Assembly: GCA_016710635.1 (NCBI GenBank)
Contig: JADJVL010000013.1
Span: 1-64,000, forward strand
Source of the DNA: Holophagaceae bacterium
Lineage (GTDB): Bacteria > Acidobacteriota > Holophagae > Holophagales > Holophagaceae
Direction of reading: 5' to 3'
DNA: 64,000 bases
A program made the position numbers and the translations under genes. Below the pieces are notes generated by a model, which had not been told where the DNA came from, did no database searches, and saw only the letters and a program-made list of their open reading frames with translations. The first letter of the stretch is position 1, and the number at the start of each line of letters is the position of its first letter. This document shows positions 1 to 7,934 of the stretch, piece after piece.

Positions 1-268
1 CCTCCGTGCTGGACCGCGCGGTGCCCCACCTGATCTCTGCCGGTCGCCGACCTCCTGGCCCGGGACACGGCCCAGCGCCCTGGCGAAGGAGGGAAGGCAT
101 CTTCTGTGGCCTCAGTTCCGGCGGCACCTTCGCGGCGGCCCTGGAGGTGGCGAAGGGGCCGAGGCCGGCGACGTCATCCTCGCCATGCTCCCGGACACCG
201 GCGAGCGCTACCTCTCCACAATCCTCTTCGAGGGGGTGAACGAGGGCAGCGACGAGGTTTTGATCTAA
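1..268 (+). pseudogene. Cysteine synthase (PLP-dependent) C-terminal fragment, frameshifted
   Basis: The 3' end of a cysteine synthase (CysK/CysM) gene that begins left of the window. The PLP phosphate-binding loop FCGLSSGGTFAAALEVA is readable at about 103-156. The family's C-terminal signature LPDTGERYLST follows in a different frame, ending EGVNEGSDEVLI at a TAA. At least one frame change therefore lies between about 160 and 175. Further single-base insertions in short C or G runs near 88-112 are needed to recover DLLARDTAQRLAKEEGI. The enzyme makes cysteine from O-acetylserine and sulfide. Family assignment is confident; whether the gene is truly dead or the sequence is poor here cannot be decided, but the two neighbouring genes show the same kind of defect. 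Confidence 0.75.
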
Positions 269-329
269 ACGAGGGGACCGCCTGCTCCCTGCGGTCGCTC
301 TGCGTCCCCCTCGTGCTCCCCACGGGGAT

Positions 330-348
330 GCGCGGGCTGAGCCCGCGC
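330..348. terminator. GC-rich hairpin between convergent genes
   Basis: An 8-bp perfect stem (GCGCGGGC / GCCCGCGC, loop TGA) lies in the 118-bp gap between the converging cysteine synthase and decarboxylase genes. A smaller stem (CGAGG / CCTCG) follows at about 355-370. There is no clear U-tract, so this may be a bidirectional terminator or simply a GC-rich hairpin. Confidence 0.35.
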
Positions 349-386
349 CCCCCGTCGAGGCTCAACCTCGAGTTCAGACATCGAGC

Positions 387-1765
387 TCAGACCCGCGCTG
401 CCCTTTCGATGGCGGCCACCGAGCGGTCGATGTCGGCCTCAGTGGTCGCCTGGCCGCTGATGGAGAAGCCCCGCACCGCCTGGCCCCGCCACGTGCTGCC
501 GAGAGCCAGCAGGTGCCATCGGCCTGCACCGCTCCACCACCGTGCAGGTGAAGGCGTCGGCGTCCCCGCCGCCGGGTGGCGTGAAGCGCGCCAGGGCCTG
601 GTTGAGGACCACTTCGTTGAGGATCTGGGCGCCGGGATGCGAGAGCCGATGCCTTCCGCGGCCCTGCAGGGCCTGGGCGCAGCCGCGGAGACCAGCTCCG
701 CGAGCCCGGCCCGGCCCAGGGCGCGGGTTGGGCATAGAGGGCGAAGCCCCGGGCCCGGCAGGAGAATTCGGGCACCCAGTCCACGGCGTCCCGGGCCGCG
801 CCCTCCTGCTGGATGAGGTAGGAGGCGCTGGCGGTCATGGCCGCGTGGTGGGCGCGGGCGTCCCGCACGATGGCGATGCCGGAGTCGTAGGCTACGTTGG
901 GCCATTTGGGGGCGTCCGTGGCCCAGGAATCCGCCCGGTCGCGCCGACGGCGAGGTGGCGCCGGTCGGGGCGGCGCAGGCCCAGAGGCCGAAGGCGCCGT
1001 CCACATGGAGCCATGCGCCGTGGGCGACGCAGGCATCGGCGAGGCGTCGAGGGGATCGATGGCGCCAGTGTTGATGTTGCCCGCCTGGGCGCAGACGATG
1101 GTCGGTCCCTCCCCCGGCGGCGAGAACCTTGCGCAGTTCGTCCCGCCCGCATGCGTCCCTGGCCATCCACGGGGACCCGCACCATGCGGCCCGCCCCCAG
1201 CCCCAGGAAGCGCAGGGCCCGCGGGATGGTGACGTGGACCTCGTCGCCGACGATGACGCGGAGGGCGGGCGATCCTTGGAGGCCATCGCGTTCCACGTCC
1301 CAGCCCGCCCGGCGGAGCATCTCCCCCCGGGCCGCGGCAAGGCAGGTGAAGTTGGCCATCTGGCAGCCCGTGACGAAGCCCACGCCGCTGGCGCGGGGCA
1401 GCCCAGGAGTTCCAGGATCCAGCGGGCGCAGGCCTCCTCCACGACCGCCAGGGCCGGCGACGCGGCGTACAGCCCGGCGTTCTGGTCCCAGGCGGAGGTC
1501 AGCCAGTCCGCCGCCACCGCGGCCTCGGAACTGCCGCCGATGACGAAGCCTAAAAGCAGGGTCCCGCCTCGCCCACCAGCCCCGGCTCAGCGTCCCGGGC
1601 CAGCTCGGTGATGACCCGGGCCGGATCCACGCCCTGTTCTTCCAGAGGCAAATCCAGGGCCGCTCGCAGCTCTTCGAGCGTCGCCCGTGCCCCACCGGCC
1701 GCTCCGGCAGGGACTGCCGGAAGGCCAGGGAAGCTTCCATACGCCAACCGCAGTACCTCCCTCAT
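387..1765 (-). pseudogene. Group II PLP-dependent decarboxylase, multiple frameshifts
   Basis: The pieces assemble in order across all three minus frames into one protein of about 460 residues, the usual size of bacterial aromatic-amino-acid/glutamate-type decarboxylases. The N-terminus MREVLRLAYG starts at 1765. GFVIGGSSEAAVAADWLTSA and DQNAGLYAASPALAVVEE follow, then GFVTGCQMANFTCLAAAR, the PLP-aspartate region AWLHVDGAFGLWA, and the lysine motif TDAPKWPNVAYDSGIAI. EVVLNQALARF and FSISGQATTEADIDRSV close the protein. At least five frame changes are required. These are single-base indels, mostly in short homopolymers, with no large deletion. Substrate cannot be told. The pattern looks like sequencing error at least as much as true decay. 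Confidence 0.75.
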
Positions 1766-1816
1766 CGCTGACTCCAGAAAGCATGATGACCGCGGCCAGC
1801 GGGGCGTCAGGCACCT

Positions 1817-2709
1817 TCACACCATGCCAAGGAACGGGAGCTCGCCGGGGGCACCTTGGCCCAGTTGAAGTTCCGGTACCAGATCCGGCGCCGCGCAGGC
1901 CATCGGCGCCTCCAGGCAGCCAGGGACCCAGCCCAGCCAGCCGACGATCTCAGGGAGGCCCACGCCCCGCGCCTTCAGCGCCTCCAGGCCCAGGGCGCCG
2001 GCGCGCTTCCCCAGGCGCGCCCCGTCCGAGGTGACGGGCCCAGGTGGGCGTAGGCCGGACGGGGGCAGGCCCAGGGCCTCCTGCAGGCGCACCTGGGTGG
2101 CGGTGACGCTGCGCAGATCCGAGCCCCGCACCACTTCGGTGACGCCCTGGGCGCCGTCGTCCACCACCACCGCCAGGTGATAGGCGAAGCAGCCGTCCCG
2201 GCGGAAGAGGAGGGGATCGCCGGTGAGGACCTCCGGATCGTCGAGCTGCGGCCCCAGGACGAGGTCCACCCAGTTCGCGGAACCACGGGGCAGCCGGAAG
2301 CGCAGGGCCCGCTCGAAACCCTCCCAGGAATGCTGCCGGCAGCGTCCGGGATAGGGGCCGCAGCCCTCGTCGCCGTGGGCGCCGAGGCCAGCAGCTGGAG
2401 GTCCTTCCGCGTGCATGCGCGGGGATGGAGCCGGTCGTCTCCCATGCAGCCTTTCCAGCGCCGCGCGGTAGGCCCCGCCGCGGTCGGATTGCCACATCAC
2501 CGGCAAGTCGGATTCAAGCCCAGGGCCGCCAGATCCCGCAATTGTTGATCACCGAGGTCTCGCCGGCACCGCGGCCCGTCCACGTCCTCCATGCGCACGA
2601 GCCAGCGCCCGCCCTGGGCCTTCGCCGAGAGCCAGGAGGCCAGGGCCGTGCGCAGGTTGCCCAGGTGCAGCACGCCGGTGGGGGAAGGCGCGAAGCGGCC
2701 AGTGCTCAT
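1817..2709 (-). pseudogene. gluQ: Glutamyl-Q tRNA(Asp) synthetase, frameshifted
   Basis: A truncated GluRS paralogue that would glutamylate queuosine in tRNA(Asp). The N-terminus has RFAPSPTGVLHLGNLRTALA (HIGH-type motif) and RMEDVDGPRC. Total span is about 297 residues, right for GluQ and too short for GltX with its anticodon-binding domain. The frame breaks after LAALGLNP near 2505 (continuing DLPVMWQSDRGGAYRAALE) and again around 2390-2450, where ACTRKDLQLLASAP sits in another frame. GFERALRFRLPRG and the C-terminal half through GARLGKR (KMSKS-like position) are then intact. The start overlaps the 79-aa gene's stop (ATGA). Same indel style as the two genes to its left. Confidence 0.8.
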
Positions 2710-2945
2710 GGGTGCCGCTCGGACCAGAGGGTTTCGAGGTGGTCCTGCAGGCGGTTCACCAGGGTCCGCGCCTCGGGCCCAAGGTCCTCCGGCAGCTCCG
2801 CCAGGGCGCAGCGCAAGTTGTCCAGCACCTCCCGGGGATTGCAGGCGTTGGTCAAGGATCCGAGGAGGGCGGTGGCTTCGGCGCGGAGCCCGGCCTCCCG
2901 CAGCACGGGCAGCAGCGCCAGGAGGTCGCCGTAAAGCTGGTCCAC
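2706..2945 (-). CDS. Small hypothetical protein, 79 aa
   Basis: An intact short ORF starting MDQLYGDLLALLPVLREAG. It is leucine- and glutamate-rich with predicted helices throughout and has no signal peptide or membrane segment. It sits 4 bp after the PPOX gene, and its stop overlaps the gluQ start (ATGA), which supports it being translated as part of the same minus-strand unit. I do not recognise a family. Confidence 0.55.
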   Translation of the reverse strand: MDQLYGDLLALLPVLREAGLRAEATALLGSLTNACNPREVLDNLRCALAELPEDLGPEARTLVNRLQDHLETLWSERHP

Positions 2946-2949
2946 GATC

Positions 2950-3492
2950 TCAGTCCAGGGCCGTGGGCAGGTCGTCGAGGCTGCGCCGGTTCTTCTCCTG
3001 CCGGTAGGCCGCCGCCTCGGGCCCCTTGGCCTCCGCCCAGGCGGGAATGCGCTCCCGCTGGCCCTGGAAGGCCATGAGGGGCACGCCGTGGCCGCAGGAG
3101 GTCTGCACCTCCCGGACTTCCACGTCGATGATCTGGCGGATGCCGGCGAGAACGGGGAAGTGCGCGGCGAGGCCTTCCCAATCCGGATCCGCAGGCAGGA
3201 CCGTGCGCCCCGTGCCGTAGATCCGCAGGATCAGGGGCGGCTCCTCGAAGGCGCAGAACATCAGCGTGACGCGGCCGTTCTCCAACAGGTGGGCCGAGGT
3301 CTCATTCCCGCTGCCGGTGAGGTCCAGGTAGGCGACGCGGGTGGGCGAAAGGACGCGGAAGCAGTCCAGGCCCTTGGGGGAGACATTCACATGCCCATCG
3401 GCGGACAGCGGCGCGGAGGCCACGAAGAACATCGGCTGCCTCGCCATGAAGGCGGCGAGGGCATCGGTGAGGTGGGGAGTGCGGGAGCCCAT
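2950..3492 (-). CDS. Pyridoxamine 5'-phosphate oxidase (PPOX) family protein
   Basis: A 180-aa split-barrel flavin-binding family protein. The motifs DGHVNVSPKGLD, VLSPTRVAYLDLTGSGNETS and NGRVTLMFCAFEEPP are typical of the PPOX-like putative oxidoreductases, not of true PdxH. It presumably binds FMN or F420 and acts on an unknown substrate in the cytoplasm. It ends CSCGHGVPLM.../RRSLDDLPTALD-like and is complete. The start is 8 bp downstream of the antitoxin stop, so it is probably co-transcribed with the toxin-antitoxin pair. Two truncated copies of its 5' end occur upstream (4207-4377 and 4799-4828), the oddest feature of this neighbourhood. Confidence 0.85.
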   Translation of the reverse strand: MGSRTPHLTDALAAFMARQPMFFVASAPLSADGHVNVSPKGLDCFRVLSPTRVAYLDLTGSGNETSAHLLENGRVTLMFCAFEEPPLILRIYGTGRTVLPADPDWEGLAAHFPVLAGIRQIIDVEVREVQTSCGHGVPLMAFQGQRERIPAWAEAKGPEAAAYRQEKNRRSLDDLPTALD

Positions 3493-3500
3493 GGGAGGCT

Positions 3501-3839
3501 TCAGATGGCCGATGCGTGCAGTTGCAGGCCCAGGGCGTGGATGACCTTGAGGAAGGTGTCCAGCTCGGGGTTCCCTTCGCCGGAGAGGGCGCGGTACAGG
3601 GATTTCGGGTTCAGGCCCGTGTCTTCGGCGATCTTCGCCATGCCCTTGGCCCGGGCGAGGGTGCCCAGGGCGGCGGCGACGACCTGGGGGTTCCCGTCCT
3701 CCAGGGCCGCCTCCAGGAGGGCGGCCATGCGCGCCTCGCTGGTCAGGTTTTCCGCGGCCTCGTAGGGAGTCGTGACGGGCTCGGCAACGCGGCTCCGCGC
3801 GCTGGAGGGTCGGGGCGTGCGTCGCTTGGTGGATTCCAT
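3501..3839 (-). CDS. HI1420-type (HigA-like) antitoxin
   Basis: A 112-aa helix-turn-helix protein. EARMAALLEAALEDGNPQVVAAAL leads into the HTH region GMAKIAEDTGLNPKSLYRAL and then SGEGNPELDTFLKVIHALG, the pattern of the putative addiction-module antidote family (HI1420). An extra N-terminal basic tail (KRRTPRPSSARSR) precedes the core. It lies 10 bp downstream of its toxin in the toxin-first order usual for this family. By analogy it neutralises the toxin and represses the operon. Confidence 0.85.
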   Translation of the reverse strand: MESTKRRTPRPSSARSRVAEPVTTPYEAAENLTSEARMAALLEAALEDGNPQVVAAALGTLARAKGMAKIAEDTGLNPKSLYRALSGEGNPELDTFLKVIHALGLQLHASAI

Positions 3840-3849
3840 GGGGTCCTCC

Positions 3850-4140
3850 TCAGAGGGAGCTGGCCAGCTTCAAGGCCGTTTGAATGTCCTTCGCCTGGGT
3901 GCTCTTGTCGCCCCCGGCCAGGAGCACGATCAGCGCCGCGCCTTTCCTGCAGAAGTAGACCCGATACCCCGGGCCGTAATCGATGCGCAGCTCCGAGACG
4001 CCCTTGCCCACGGCCTTCACATCGCCGGGAAGCCCAAGGGCCAGGCGGAAGATGCGGATTTCAATGCGGGCGTAGGCTCGCGGGTCGGTCAGACCATCCA
4101 GCCATTTCTGGAATTCGGCGGTCTTGCGGACCTCGATCAT
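3850..4140 (-). CDS. RelE/ParE-superfamily toxin (HI1419 type)
   Basis: A 96-aa protein matching the HI1419 family that pairs with HI1420-type antitoxins. It has TAEFQKWLDGL near the N-terminus, ARIEIRIFRLALGLPGD, then GVSELRIDYGPGYRVYFCR and LLAGGDKSTQAKDIQTA at the C-terminus. Family members are thought to be ribosome-dependent mRNA interferases or gyrase poisons; which applies here is unknown. It is the first gene of the toxin-antitoxin-PPOX unit, with a palindrome directly upstream of its start. Confidence 0.87.
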   Translation of the reverse strand: MIEVRKTAEFQKWLDGLTDPRAYARIEIRIFRLALGLPGDVKAVGKGVSELRIDYGPGYRVYFCRKGAALIVLLAGGDKSTQAKDIQTALKLASSL

Positions 4141-4147
4141 GGGCCAA

Positions 4148-4167
4148 TGGTAGCTTATAAGCGACCA
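4148..4167 (-). promoter_or_regulatory. Palindromic operator/-10 region of the toxin-antitoxin unit
   Basis: A 20-bp near-perfect palindrome (TGGT-A-GCTTATAAGC-G-ACCA) ends 7 bp upstream of the toxin ATG. It contains a TATAAG-like -10 element in a GC-rich context. This is the expected place for autoregulation by the antitoxin or the toxin-antitoxin complex. The binding protein is inferred from position only. Confidence 0.5.
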
Positions 4168-4206
4168 TCCGCGAGCCCTGAATTCCTCTTCCAGGCCTGC
4201 GAGGTC

Positions 4207-4377
4207 CTAGTAGGCCACCCGCGTCGGGGACAGCACCCCGATCGCATCCAGGCCTTTGGGAGAGAGATTCACGTAGCCGTCGGGCGCTAGGAGCGCCGAG
4301 GCGACGAAGAAGGCCGTCTGCTTTGCGATGAAAGTCGCAAGAGGATCGGTGAGGTGGGGGTGCGGGCGCCCGTGGAT
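4207..4377 (-). pseudogene. Remnant of a PPOX-family gene 5' end
   Basis: On the minus strand this reads PHLTDPLATFIAKQTAFFVA, then ALLAPDGYVNLSPKGLD and IGVLSPTRVAY followed by TAG. It aligns with residues 5-56 of the intact PPOX protein (PHLTDALAAFMARQPMFFVA and onward). The start codon is lost, one base is missing near the start and the reading ends at the stop. DNA similarity to the intact gene is clear but only about three-quarters by eye, so it is either an old duplication or a remnant of a paralogue. It lies directly upstream of the toxin-antitoxin promoter and downstream of the zinc-ribbon gene. Confidence 0.7.
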
Positions 4378-4434
4378 AGATCCGTCAGATAGGCCAAGTT
4401 CAAGATTGCGAAAAGGGCAACTCAGTCGGGTACC

Positions 4435-4770
4435 TCAAGATTTCCGGTTCAACACGGAATGCATGATGAAACAACCGAGACTCAAAATGGCAAATCCGAA
4501 CGGGACTACAAGCATCACAAAACAGGTCCCATGAAACCCCAAAATCAACGCCAGAAGATATTCAACAGCAAATGCCAAAAGGACCATCCCCGCGAAGAGC
4601 CAACCAAGAAACCCGAAGACTTGTGAAGGCCCCCGAGTGATCAGAGAACGTCCTGGCGCCCATTCGTACTCGCATTTCTCGCAAATCAGGGCCCAGTGCT
4701 CGGTTTGGTGTCCGCACTTTGGACAGGTCTTGGATTCCTCGTCGTGATCTTCGGTTTGATAGGTGTTCAT
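4435..4770 (-). CDS. Zinc-ribbon membrane protein, 111 aa
   Basis: The N-terminal zinc ribbon has two CxxC knuckles (CPKCGHQTEHWALICEKCEY, residues about 16-35). Two hydrophobic segments follow at about 52-74 and 79-102, so the ribbon probably faces the cytoplasm. Base composition is visibly more AT-rich than the flanking genes, which suggests a foreign origin. It sits between two PPOX 5' remnants, one on each side. Function unknown. Confidence 0.6.
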   Translation of the reverse strand: MNTYQTEDHDEESKTCPKCGHQTEHWALICEKCEYEWAPGRSLITRGPSQVFGFLGWLFAGMVLLAFAVEYLLALILGFHGTCFVMLVVPFGFAILSLGCFIMHSVLNRKS

Positions 4771-4798
4771 CGAAAATTCTAGGGAATGGAGCGTGGGT

Positions 4799-4828
4799 GT
4801 CGGTTAGGTGGGGAGTGCGGTCGCCCAT
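4799..4828 (-). repeat. Third copy of the PPOX gene start (10 codons)
   Basis: ATG at 4828 opens MGDRTPHLTD, matching MGSRTPHLTD of the intact PPOX gene almost base for base (CGCACTCCCCACCT is shared), then diverges. The ATG overlaps the stop of the deoxyhypusine-synthase-like gene as TGATG. This suggests that an ancestral PPOX gene directly followed that gene and was later split by inserted material. Confidence 0.6.
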
Positions 4829-6041
4829 CAGGGTTTCGGCGTCCCGCAGGGATAGGTCCCCTTCCCTTCGCCCTTTTCCGGCATGCCCACCGTCGTGCCG
4901 CGCTTGGCCACATCCCGGGCCGTCGTCGGCGCACCGCTGAGTCGCCCGCGGGTGGCGTACTGGTCGCGGAGCTGCTGCATCATGGCTTCGCGCCGATCGG
5001 CGAGGCGCTTCAGGGGCCGGGGCTCCATGCGGTCCAGCATGTAGGCCGTGAGCAGCGGCAGGGCGATGGTGGAATCCGTGTAGCAGACCACGGCGTCGGG
5101 GAGCTGGTCCGGATCGATTTTGCCCCAGCTCACCGCTTCGCCCGGCGTGGCGCCGCTGAGGCCGCCGGTGTCGGGGCGCGCGTCGGTGATCTGCAGGAAG
5201 TAGTCGTGGCCCCGCTCGTCGATACCCAGTACTTCCTGGATCTGGGGCTCGGTCTGGAGGATGAAGTTCTTGGGGGAGCCGCCGCCGAGGATCCACACGG
5301 CGCTCTTGCCGCCCTTGAGCTTGGCGTCGAGGACGAGACTGGCAGTCTCATTCACGTCGGCGTTGACGTCATAGGCCAGCTTGTTGCCCTCCAGGGCCAC
5401 GGCGGCCACGTTCATGCCGATGCTCGAATCGCCGGGGCTGGAGGTGTAGATGGGCACGCCGCACTGGTAGGCCGCCGACAGCACGGAGACGGTGCCGAGG
5501 CCCAGCGCCTGCTCCCGCTCGAACAGCGCCTTGCCCACCATGGTGTGGAATTCCGCCGTGCTCATGGACCGCTGAAACTCCGGCGCCTTGATGAGCTCCC
5601 GGTAGAAGGCGTCCGTGTCCAGCAGCACCGTGTAGTCGAAGAGGATGTCGTAGATGCGCACCACGCCTTCGTCCCGCAGCAGGATGTCGGAGGTGTAGGG
5701 ATTGCCCCGGTGCAGCTTCAGGTCAGGGCGAAGTGGGTGTCGTGGTAGAGGTTCGCGCCGGTGCTGATCATCAGTCGATGACGCCCGGCCTCGATCAGCG
5801 GAATGATGCAGCTCCGCCCCAGCCCGGCCGGCGTCAGCGCGCCGGTGAGCGTCACGCCGAGGGTCACGGGCTTGAGGATCTTCTTCACCAGCAGCCGCGC
5901 CGCCTCGCCAGGCCGCCCGCCGTTGTAGGCCAGGAAGGCTTCGTCGATGAGTCCGCCGCCGAGATTCCCTTGCGGATCCCGCCCGGGGCGATGCGCTCGC
6001 CGTTGAGGTAAGGCGCTCAGTTCGTGCTCTTCATCGTGCAT
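4828..6041 (-). pseudogene. Deoxyhypusine synthase-like family protein, frameshifted
   Basis: The long C-terminal part (4828-5664 and a little beyond) is intact: VVRIYDILFDYTVLLDTDAF, YTSSPGDSSIGMNVAA (NAD-binding region), ILGGGSPKNFILQTEPQ, ITDARPDTGGLSGATPGEA. Bacterial members of this family act on polyamines, for instance homospermidine synthase-like enzymes, not on eIF5A. The N-terminal part is in another frame: NLGGGLIDEAFLAYNGGRPG, GVTLTGALTPAGLG, MISTGANLYHDTHFAL. A frame change at about 5724 separates it from LKLHRGNPYTSDILLRDEG. More single-base errors are implied near 5775 and 5975. Start taken as ATG at 6041. Either a recent pseudogene or sequence error; substrate unknown. Confidence 0.75.
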
Positions 6042-6405
6042 GGCGGACTCCGGAACCGTCCATTCTGCCATCCCACAGTCCCGGAACCAGCCTTCCAGCG
6101 AAGCCCAGACAGTGAAACGCCCCCGAGAAGGGAAGAAACGCATGCGTTTCTTCCTCCAAGAGCCCGAAGGGCGATTGGGAGGACGCGCAGCGTCCGATAG
6201 GCGGGAGGGCGTAGCCCCTGCCTCGGGCACACGTCCGGGCGAAGCCCAGACAGTGAAACGCCCCCGAGGCAGGGGCGTTTCGTGTGGGAAGTTTGGAGGG
6301 GAACGTTGGTGGGAAGAGTAAGCGGGAACTCCACAGAGGGAGCTGGTTGCAAGTGATGGGATTTTGGTGGCGGGAAGCCCCTGAAGGGGCACCTCAAGGA
6401 ACAGT
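6042..6405. repeat. Intergenic repeat cluster with perfect palindrome and hairpins
   Basis: No gene is supported here. A 29-bp perfect direct repeat (key part CCCAGACAGTGAAACGCCCC) occurs at 6099-6127 and 6240-6268. A 24-bp perfect palindrome, centred on GCATGC with GAAACG/CGTTTC arms, lies at 6131-6154. The second direct repeat opens a 10-bp-stem hairpin (GAAACGCCCC / GGGGCGTTTC, 6255-6281). A 13-bp inverted pair (CCCCTGCCTCGGG 6215-6227 and its complement 6263-6275) offers an alternative fold. It looks like a small palindromic repetitive element or a processed terminator region between two minus-strand genes. Confidence 0.55.
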
Positions 6406-7137
6406 TTAGCCCTTTCCCGGCCCGGCAGCCACGAAGGAGACCGGCATCACTTCGGCAGCTGGAACCAGGGCCGCCTCCACGCTGCCCAGCGCCCACCCGC
6501 TGAAGCGGATCTCGGCGCTGCCCCCGCCGGGCTCGAAGACGGTCATGACGGTGAGGACCCGCTTGCCCGAGGCCATTGCTGGCGCCGCGAACTTAACGGT
6601 GCGGGCGGCCTTGCCCGACGCCAGGAAGAAGTCCGCCTGGAGGGGCCGGCCGTCGGCTTTGGCCACGGCGAGGCGGGCGGTGCGGTGGGTGAGGGACTTG
6701 CGCTTGGCTTCCAGGTCCAGGAGCCACACGGCCTGGCCGTCCAGGTTGCCGTGCCCCAGGGTCTTCACCGCGTAATCCTCGGCGAAGCGCGTGCGGGCGA
6801 TGTCGCCGCCCGCCGCCGGGCCCAGCAGGCGCTGGGCGGGACTCACCTGCACGGGCCGCTTGGCGTTGGGCAGCAGCAGCCACATCTGGTCCCCCAGCAC
6901 CAGCACCGCGCGGCCCTTCTCCTTCTCCGACACGCCCTCCACCCGCGCGTCGCCATTCTCCCGGGCCCGCACCTTCCAGCGCTGGCTGCGCCCGCCGCCG
7001 GCGATCTCCACCTCCACGGCGAAGGCGGGCCAGGGGTGGCGCAGCTTGTCCACACTGGCCAGGAGCTGTTCTCCGGACTGGGCCAGCAGAGGCACCGCGA
7101 ACAGGAAGGCGGCGACCTTAAGCACGACCATAGTCAT
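6406..7137 (-). CDS. LolA-like outer-membrane lipoprotein-sorting protein
   Basis: A 243-aa exported protein with signal peptide (MVVLKVAAFLFAVPLLAQS). It resembles the COG2834 LolA/LolB-type fold family: MWLLLPNAKRPVQVSP near residue 90, RTRFAEDYAVKTLGHGNLDG, and ADGRPLQADFFLASGKA. This group occurs with RND-type exporters and is thought to carry lipid or lipoprotein in the periplasm. No exporter is beside it here. Its first 20 bp overlap the end of the cupin gene, so the two are probably translationally coupled. Confidence 0.65.
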   Translation of the reverse strand: MTMVVLKVAAFLFAVPLLAQSGEQLLASVDKLRHPWPAFAVEVEIAGGGRSQRWKVRARENGDARVEGVSEKEKGRAVLVLGDQMWLLLPNAKRPVQVSPAQRLLGPAAGGDIARTRFAEDYAVKTLGHGNLDGQAVWLLDLEAKRKSLTHRTARLAVAKADGRPLQADFFLASGKAARTVKFAAPAMASGKRVLTVMTVFEPGGGSAEIRFSGWALGSVEAALVPAAEVMPVSFVAAGPGKG

Positions 7138-7477
7138 CCTGCAGGCGCTCGATATCGTTCTCGTCGAAGGTACCGAAACTGATCTCCAGCACGCGCACCG
7201 CGTGGCTGTTGTTGTCGTCGCAGCGCAGCCGGTGCCGGGAGCCCGCCGGCAGCCAGAGCTCCTCGCACACCGCGGGGCGCAACTCCCGTTCGTCCAGGTC
7301 CACCACCACGCCCTCGTCCAGGGCCACCCAGAGCTCGTCCCGGTGGGCGTGGCGCTGCAAGCTGAGGCGCTGGCCCGGATTGCAGGCGAGGATCTTCACC
7401 GTGCAGCGCTCGTTGAACGCGTACTGCTCGAAGAAGCCCCAGGGCTTGTCGATGTGGAGGGTTGGAGGTCTGTCCAT
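7118..7477 (-). CDS. Stand-alone cupin of type II phosphomannose isomerase
   Basis: A 119-aa single-cupin protein. KPWGFFEQYAFNERCTVKIL, PGQRLSLQRHAHRDELWVAL and WLPAGSRHRLRC match the C-terminal isomerase domain of bifunctional ManC/AlgA enzymes. The cupin metal residues (H-x-H, E and a later H) are visible. It would interconvert fructose-6-P and mannose-6-P. The guanylyltransferase domain is a separate gene at 7935-8981 on the same strand, so the usually fused enzyme is split by about 460 bp of repeat-bearing DNA. Confidence 0.75.
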   Translation of the reverse strand: MDRPPTLHIDKPWGFFEQYAFNERCTVKILACNPGQRLSLQRHAHRDELWVALDEGVVVDLDERELRPAVCEELWLPAGSRHRLRCDDNNSHAVRVLEISFGTFDENDIERLQDDYGRA

Positions 7478-7590
7478 GGAATCAACTCGCTGAGCAAGCC
7501 TAGCGGGATGGCGGCGGGGTGGGGAACTTCCGTTACCGGGAGGGTGGTTGCTGCGGGCTGCGACCCACCAAGGCTGGCATCCACGGACCG

Positions 7591-7689
7591 GGATGGTTCA
7601 TGGTCCTGGCGCGCTATCGCTTGCCGGCACCTCGCTCCAGCACGGCCAAAAAGCCGGCCGCACTGGAGCGAGGTGCTCTTTTGAAAGGC
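7591..7689 (+). repeat. Structured hairpin repeat, copy A
   Basis: Conserved 5' flank ATGGTCCTGGCGCGCTATCG then CTTGCCGGCACC, a long hairpin, and the 3' flank GGTGC-TCTTTTGAAAGG. The outer stem pairs GCACCTCGCTCCAG with CTGGAGCGAGGTGC (14 bp, perfect). An inner GGCC/GGCC stem lies beyond a CAC/GCA internal loop. Copies B, C and D share the flanks but have different stem sequences. The rest of 7478-7934 holds copy B and no supportable gene. Confidence 0.7.
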
Positions 7690-7760
7690 AGGCACATCCC
7701 GGCTGTTCGGATGCGTCCCTTCTCTCTTCTCACTAGCTGAAGCGGGCTCCGCCCGTGCCC

Positions 7761-7852
7761 TTGACCTTCACACAGGCACCCTTTCCAAGTGCGGATCGCG
7801 CCCTTTGCGATCCGTGCTTGGGAAGGGTGCGGGCAAGCGACAGCGCGCCAGG
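7761..7852 (-). repeat. Structured hairpin repeat, copy B
   Basis: Minus-strand copy facing copy A. Flanks are CCTGGCGCGCTGTCGCTTGC and GGGTGCCTGTGTGAAGGTCA. Outer arms GCACCCTTCCCAAG and CTTGGAAAGGGTGC pair with one mismatch; inner arms GGATCGC / GCGATCC pair perfectly. With A it forms an inverted pair between the two GDP-mannose genes. Confidence 0.7.
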
Positions 7853-7934
7853 TCCCGACGCACCGCAAGTCTCCGTGCCAGCCGCATCGTCGCGCCAACC
7901 ATCCGCCCTTGCCACCCGCCCTTGCCCATCCCCC

